DNA of 64,000 nucleotides from Peribacillus alkalitolerans (GTDB lineage Bacteria; Bacillota; Bacilli; Bacillales; DSM-1321): contig NZ_JAAGVZ010000002.1 of assembly GCF_010882125.1 (NCBI RefSeq), positions 62,001-126,000 of the forward strand, in the 5' to 3' direction. The position numbers were made by a program, and so were the translations under genes. Of the stretch, positions 60,264-64,000 are shown one piece after another. Each line of letters opens with the position of its first letter. Positions within the stretch are counted from its first letter, which is position 1. Below the pieces are notes generated by a model. The model did not search any database, was not told the origin of the DNA, and saw only the letters and a program-made list of their open reading frames with translations.

Positions 60264-60740
60264 CTATAATAATTTCTCCATATAATAACGATCTTCCCCA
60301 TTCCCGAATTCAGAGTATCTCGTTTCTTTAATCTCAAATCCTTCTCTTTCATACAACTTTACTGCTGGAATGTTTTTCACACTTACAGTCAAGCAGACCA
60401 ATGAGAAACCATCGTTCTTTAAGATGGTGTAAACTTCTCGTAAGAATTTCTTGCCGATGCCTTTCCCTTTATGATCCGATCTAACATAATACCCGAATAT
60501 ATAGGCTTTATCAGGATTATTATAATCTCTCATGCACTCACAAACTGCGACTGGCCTGTCATCGTCTTGTTGCCGATAAAGGATAAGTTTACCGTATCTT
60601 GCAATAGGTACAAGTGTTTGCTCATCGACGGCACCTGTTCCAGGGAAAGCATCCCTTTCAAGCTCGATCATCAATTTTTGCTCCTCGGGAGTTAATTTTT
60701 TAGGGACTTCGATATAGAAAGGTTTATCAATGACAGTCAT
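60264..60740 (-). CDS. GNAT family N-acetyltransferase
   Basis: 158 residues, GNAT fold with acetyl-CoA loop YYVRSDHKGKGIGKKFL (GxGxxx after a beta-bulge) and VCLTVSVKNIPAVKLYEREG near the C-terminus. Start 60740 preceded by GAGGAGGA. Immediately downstream of the M81 peptidase gene (11 bases), likely cotranscribed with the gab genes. Acceptor unknown. Confidence 0.85.
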   Translation of the reverse strand: MTVIDKPFYIEVPKKLTPEEQKLMIELERDAFPGTGAVDEQTLVPIARYGKLILYRQQDDDRPVAVCECMRDYNNPDKAYIFGYYVRSDHKGKGIGKKFLREVYTILKNDGFSLVCLTVSVKNIPAVKLYEREGFEIKETRYSEFGNGEDRYYMEKLL

Positions 60741-60751
60741 CTTAATCCTCC

Positions 60752-62245
60752 TCATTCTATGAAATACGTAATATCTTTTAATGGCCAGATCTCATCTGGG
60801 ATATTCTTATAAGGAAAATTCATTAATTCATTCGATGCAACTCCAGGAGCATCTACATAAATGACTTTACTGATTAGAGGGTCAAAGGCTGCTCGGAAAT
60901 GATTTTTTACCTTCATACCAAGGATACGATAGGAGGTTGGTTCGATGCCGATATGGCGGAACATTTCAGGATCATTTGCTGACATGGGCCGTCCGATCAA
61001 CAAAATGTCGACTTCCCCTATTTTAATATAGGCAGCACCTTTAACATCGACACGTAAATGCTGATTGAATGGACCACTATTGAAAAATATTCCGTCTGAT
61101 AGGGAAATGACCTTTGCATGCACTTCGACAGGAGTTCCGAATTCAGGGGAAGTCTTTCCTCCCAACTTTAATTCAACCGTCCCACCTACCCCAGCCCTCC
61201 TACATTTTTCTATGGATTCGGGGTCCGTCAAACCTCCAAACAAACTCCTAGGGTGATTAATTCTAATAAACTCCCTTAATAACGCGGTCGTATCACCACT
61301 CCCACAGCTTAAAGGATTATCAGAAATATCTGCCAAGACAATCGGTTTTTCTTCATTCATTGATAAGGCTAGTTTCATACCTTCACTCACTGTCGGAAGT
61401 TTCATAATAAAGTCCTGTCTTAAATCCCAATACTTCTTTGCCAGTTCCTTTGCTGCTTTTTTAGCACTCACTTTATTTTCCGCAATGACAAGGACACTTG
61501 CCCCAACCATTGGAATATCAGAATAAGGAAATCCCCCAAAGACCGATGCATTTTTGATAAAATCATTGCCCTCCATAGTGATTGCTAGGTCAACCATTAC
61601 CTGCATGGGCCCCTCTTCCGTCCTCATATTGATTGAAGGTGGCATCATTGGAAGCTTGATGAAGGCAGCTTCATAGCGTTTTCCTTCCAGTAAATGCTCC
61701 AGCATGATTTTTGCTGCATTCACTCCTTGATCATACATGTCGACGTGAGGATATGTTTTATAGCCGAAATGATAGGGAGTATGTTTGATCATTTCTGAGC
61801 TGAGATTTGCATGCATATCTAAAGTGGTCGCGATTGGAATTTCGTTTCCTAGCAAACTTCTAATTTCGTGTAACAGTTTCTCTTCAGGGTCAAAAATATC
61901 TTCGACTACCATTGCACCATGTAGGGCAAGGAGCAAACCGTCAAGCTGGCCTGCCTTCTGAATTTCAAACAACATTTCCTTTTCAATTTGAAGATATGCT
62001 TCATTCGTTACAGTACCTGAAGGCGTGGCAGCTGCACATAATAAAGGGACAATTTCCACCTCGTCAACTCTCTTCAATACATCCAAAAAGCCACCGACTT
62101 CAGTTTTAGTGTCAGTATACGCAGTAAATATTTCGACCGATTTGAAATATCCCTCATTATAAAATGCCTGGATATCGGTTTTTAAAGGGGCAAAACTATG
62201 GGATTCATGATAAAAAAATGCAATCCCAATTCTATATTTCTTCAT
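60752..62245 (-). CDS. M81 family metallopeptidase (MlrC-like)
   Basis: 497 residues. RIGIAFFYHESHSFAPLK with HExH-like metal ligands, LLALHGAMVVEDIFDPEE, and TLDMHANLS, then DISDNPLSCGSGDTTALLR and NDPEMFRHIGIEP are family M81 (MlrC) features. MlrC of sphingomonads cleaves linearised microcystin; Bacillus homologues have no known substrate and often lie among amino-acid catabolic genes. Start 62245 with AAGGAGTG. Follows gabD by 76 bases. Confidence 0.88.
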   Translation of the reverse strand: MKKYRIGIAFFYHESHSFAPLKTDIQAFYNEGYFKSVEIFTAYTDTKTEVGGFLDVLKRVDEVEIVPLLCAAATPSGTVTNEAYLQIEKEMLFEIQKAGQLDGLLLALHGAMVVEDIFDPEEKLLHEIRSLLGNEIPIATTLDMHANLSSEMIKHTPYHFGYKTYPHVDMYDQGVNAAKIMLEHLLEGKRYEAAFIKLPMMPPSINMRTEEGPMQVMVDLAITMEGNDFIKNASVFGGFPYSDIPMVGASVLVIAENKVSAKKAAKELAKKYWDLRQDFIMKLPTVSEGMKLALSMNEEKPIVLADISDNPLSCGSGDTTALLREFIRINHPRSLFGGLTDPESIEKCRRAGVGGTVELKLGGKTSPEFGTPVEVHAKVISLSDGIFFNSGPFNQHLRVDVKGAAYIKIGEVDILLIGRPMSANDPEMFRHIGIEPTSYRILGMKVKNHFRAAFDPLISKVIYVDAPGVASNELMNFPYKNIPDEIWPLKDITYFIE

Positions 62246-62321
62246 ATGGCCACTCCTTCTGTTAAGAAAAAAGTAGGTGTCCATTCTGGGGCACCATCGT
62301 CGCCCTTAAGCAGATAATAAA

Positions 62322-63770
62322 TTAATAGGTGGTGTAAACCGACTTCCATTCGGTCATGACATCAAATGCATGATGGGAAACTTCACGATGGCCGTTACCG
62401 GAATGCTTCGTTCCTCCAAACGCAACACCCAACTCTGCATTTGATGTCCCATTATTTATATAAACTAGGCCACTTTCAATCTCTTTAGCTCCACGATTTG
62501 CAAAGTGGAGACTGCTAGTAAACAAGGATGTGGATAATCCATATACCGTATCGTTATTAACCTCGATGGCTTCTTCAAAACTATTAACCTCAATAAATGC
62601 TAAAACTGGTCCGAAAATTTCTTCCTGTGCAACACGATCACTGTTTTTTACATTGCTTAAAACAGTAGGTTCGTAAAAAAATCCTTGTTCACTTGGAATT
62701 CTCTTTCCGCCACATTCAACTACGGCGCCTTCTTGAATTGCCAAAGAAACATATTGCTCCACTGTTTCTAGTTGATTCCTATTGGTAAGTGGTCCTATAT
62801 CCACTCCTGCCTCAAGTCCATTTCCTGCTTTTAGTTTTTTAGTTAGTGAAACGACCTTTTTAAGTAGCTTTTTCTTCACATTAGATTCCACTATGACTCG
62901 ACTGGCAGCAGTACACCTTTGTCCTGTCGTCGTAAATGCTGCTTTAACGATTGCTTCAGCTGCTAAGTCCAAATCCGCATCCTTCAAGACAATGGCAGCA
63001 TTTTTCCCACCAAGCTCTAATGAAACTCTTTTCAAGGTTTTTGCAGCTGTTTCTGATAACTTAATTCCTACTTCTGTAGAGCCTGTAAAAGAAATGACCT
63101 TAACATCTTTATGCTCAGCAAGTTGAACGCCAACTTTACTACCTGCACCAGTCACTAGATTTAATACGCCCTTGGGCAGGCCAACTTCATGAAATACTTC
63201 TGTAAAAATTTGAGCTGATAATGCGACCTCAGAAGCTGGCTTCCATACTACTGTATTCCCACTGATTAATGCCGCTAATATTTTATAACCAGCCAAAGCC
63301 ACTGGAAAATTCCATGGAGTGATACATGCTACCACACCAACTGGTTCACGGACCATCATGATATGACGATTGCCAGCACCTGACGAAACTGTTTCTCCAA
63401 AAAGCCTACGTCCTTCCCCTGCCATGTACTTGCATGTTTCTACCACTACTCCGACTTCCCCAAGAGACTCCGCTAAAACTTTACCCATTTCCTTTGTCAT
63501 CGTATTGGCTAAAGACTCTTTTCTCTCTTCAAAAAGCTGTGCGGCTTTCCAAAGAAATTGGGCCCGTTCTGGAAGTGGGGTGTTTTTCCACCATCTAAAT
63601 GCAAATTTCGCACTTTCTACGGCTTTGTCAACTTGTGAAGGGGTGGCAAAGGCACAATATCCTTCAACTTGACCCGTTGCAGGATTCGCGCTCTCGAAGT
63701 ATTCCTGGTTTACATCTTGTACCCAAGATCCGTTAATATATAGTCCTTTTTTAGTAGCTTGATGAATCAA
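62322..63770 (-). CDS. gabD: aldehyde dehydrogenase, succinate-semialdehyde type
   Basis: 482-residue NAD(P)-dependent aldehyde dehydrogenase. Rossmann CITPWNFPVALAGYKI, catalytic Glu in SLELGGKNAAIVLKDADLD, and catalytic Cys in TTGQRCTAASR. Placement directly downstream of a gabT-like aminotransferase (12 bases) makes succinate-semialdehyde dehydrogenase, the second step of GABA breakdown, the best guess; sequence alone allows other aldehydes. Confidence 0.88.
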   Translation of the reverse strand: MIHQATKKGLYINGSWVQDVNQEYFESANPATGQVEGYCAFATPSQVDKAVESAKFAFRWWKNTPLPERAQFLWKAAQLFEERKESLANTMTKEMGKVLAESLGEVGVVVETCKYMAGEGRRLFGETVSSGAGNRHIMMVREPVGVVACITPWNFPVALAGYKILAALISGNTVVWKPASEVALSAQIFTEVFHEVGLPKGVLNLVTGAGSKVGVQLAEHKDVKVISFTGSTEVGIKLSETAAKTLKRVSLELGGKNAAIVLKDADLDLAAEAIVKAAFTTTGQRCTAASRVIVESNVKKKLLKKVVSLTKKLKAGNGLEAGVDIGPLTNRNQLETVEQYVSLAIQEGAVVECGGKRIPSEQGFFYEPTVLSNVKNSDRVAQEEIFGPVLAFIEVNSFEEAIEVNNDTVYGLSTSLFTSSLHFANRGAKEIESGLVYINNGTSNAELGVAFGGTKHSGNGHREVSHHAFDVMTEWKSVYTTY

Positions 63771-63782
63771 CCTAACCCCTCC

Positions 63783-64000
63783 CTAAAAAGTATCCTTAAC
63801 AGCCTTTTCTAAGATGCTCAAGCCTTGGTCTAAATCTTTTTCATTAATATTTAGTGGTAACATTAAACGGATGGTCTGGCCTTGCACTCCACAATTCATA
63901 ATTAAAAGCTTATTATCCAAACATTTCTGTTTTATGGCTGGTACTGCATGGCTGGCAATATCATCATGGAATTCAATTCCGATCATCAAGCCCAAACCGC
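63783..64000 (-). CDS. gabT: class III aminotransferase, C-terminal part (GabT-like)
   Basis: Open to the right edge of the window, so the 5' end is missing. The visible end (GLMIGIEFHDDI, then TIRLMLPLNI, LDQGLSILEKAVKDTF) matches 4-aminobutyrate or related aminotransferases; a TTG at 63995 is internal. Together with the adjacent dehydrogenase it suggests 4-aminobutyrate catabolism. Confidence 0.85.
   Translation of the reverse strand, partial: GLGLMIGIEFHDDIASHAVPAIKQKCLDNKLLIMNCGVQGQTIRLMLPLNINEKDLDQGLSILEKAVKDTF

Noticed and set aside
1-64000. CRISPR arrays, tRNA and rRNA genes, prophage
   Set aside because: No regular direct repeat-spacer pattern, no cloverleaf or rRNA-like conserved sequence, and no phage structural genes were noticed by eye; a tRNA scan could not be run.

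Overview
The window comes from a low-GC, spore-forming Bacillaceae chromosome. The evidence is Bacillus-type gene content and control: BirA-controlled biotin genes, two SAM (S-box) riboswitches, a Trp T-box, a c-di-GMP-I riboswitch, a CcpA-type cre site, a sporulenol (hopene-type) cyclase, spore transglutaminase, sporulation-type histidine kinases, a bacillithiol-transferase-like protein and strong Shine-Dalgarno sequences. I saw no rRNA, tRNA, CRISPR array, prophage or replication origin. Most of it is ordinary chromosomal backbone broken up by decayed insertion elements.

Layout. 0-2.6 kb: biotin locus (bioD cut by the left edge, bioY, divergent bioA, shared BirA operator). 2.7-3.5 kb: remnant A of an IS1182-type element. 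3.6-5.3 kb: SDR oxidoreductase plus TetR regulator with a palindromic operator. 5.6-11.2 kb: tricarboxylate transporter tctCBA followed by its CitST/DctSR-like two-component system, with a cre site at tctC. 11.2-20 kb: two orphan sporulation-type kinases, a Spo0E-like fusion protein, a DUF3189 protein, a truncated ATP-synthase-beta-like fragment, an acetyltransferase, a LysM-CAP protein, an isochorismatase-like hydrolase and an Lrp regulator. 20-29.4 kb: small YfhD-like protein, nanoRNase NrnB, MTH1187 and YebC-family proteins, a large TPR protein with a degenerate dynamin-like GTPase domain, remnant B, and a DadA-type oxidase. 29.9-39.4 kb: sporulenol synthase, YbaK protein, and an S-box-led block metQ-metN-metP followed by crotonase, FMN hydroxyacid oxidase, class III CoA-transferase and an SDR. 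39.5-45.9 kb: small genes, an MFS pump, a GGDEF protein behind a c-di-GMP riboswitch, and pyrrolidone-carboxylate peptidase. 46-51.5 kb: S-box metI-metC, purT, hpt and tgl. 51.5-52.4 kb: remnant C. 52.5-64 kb: a LURP-like protein, glsA, ptsG, trpS with its T-box, DUF1292 and YfiT-like proteins, a zinc-ribbon protein with a 48-bp tandem duplication, and a gabT-gabD-M81 peptidase-GNAT run cut by the right edge.

The most unusual material is the set of three internally deleted IS1182-type elements. Two of them sit exactly inside intrinsic terminators and have duplicated the whole hairpin; comparing the copies also reveals an independent ~127-bp GC-rich palindrome insertion with its empty site. 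Other items worth following are a methionine-transport operon that continues into an acyl-CoA/hydroxyacid module, a TPR pseudo-dynamin, a Spo0E-like protein with a substituted signature Asp, a diguanylate cyclase gene behind a c-di-GMP riboswitch, and a sporulenol synthase whose conserved N-terminus can only be reached from an ATA codon. All functional calls come from reading motifs by eye; no database search was run.
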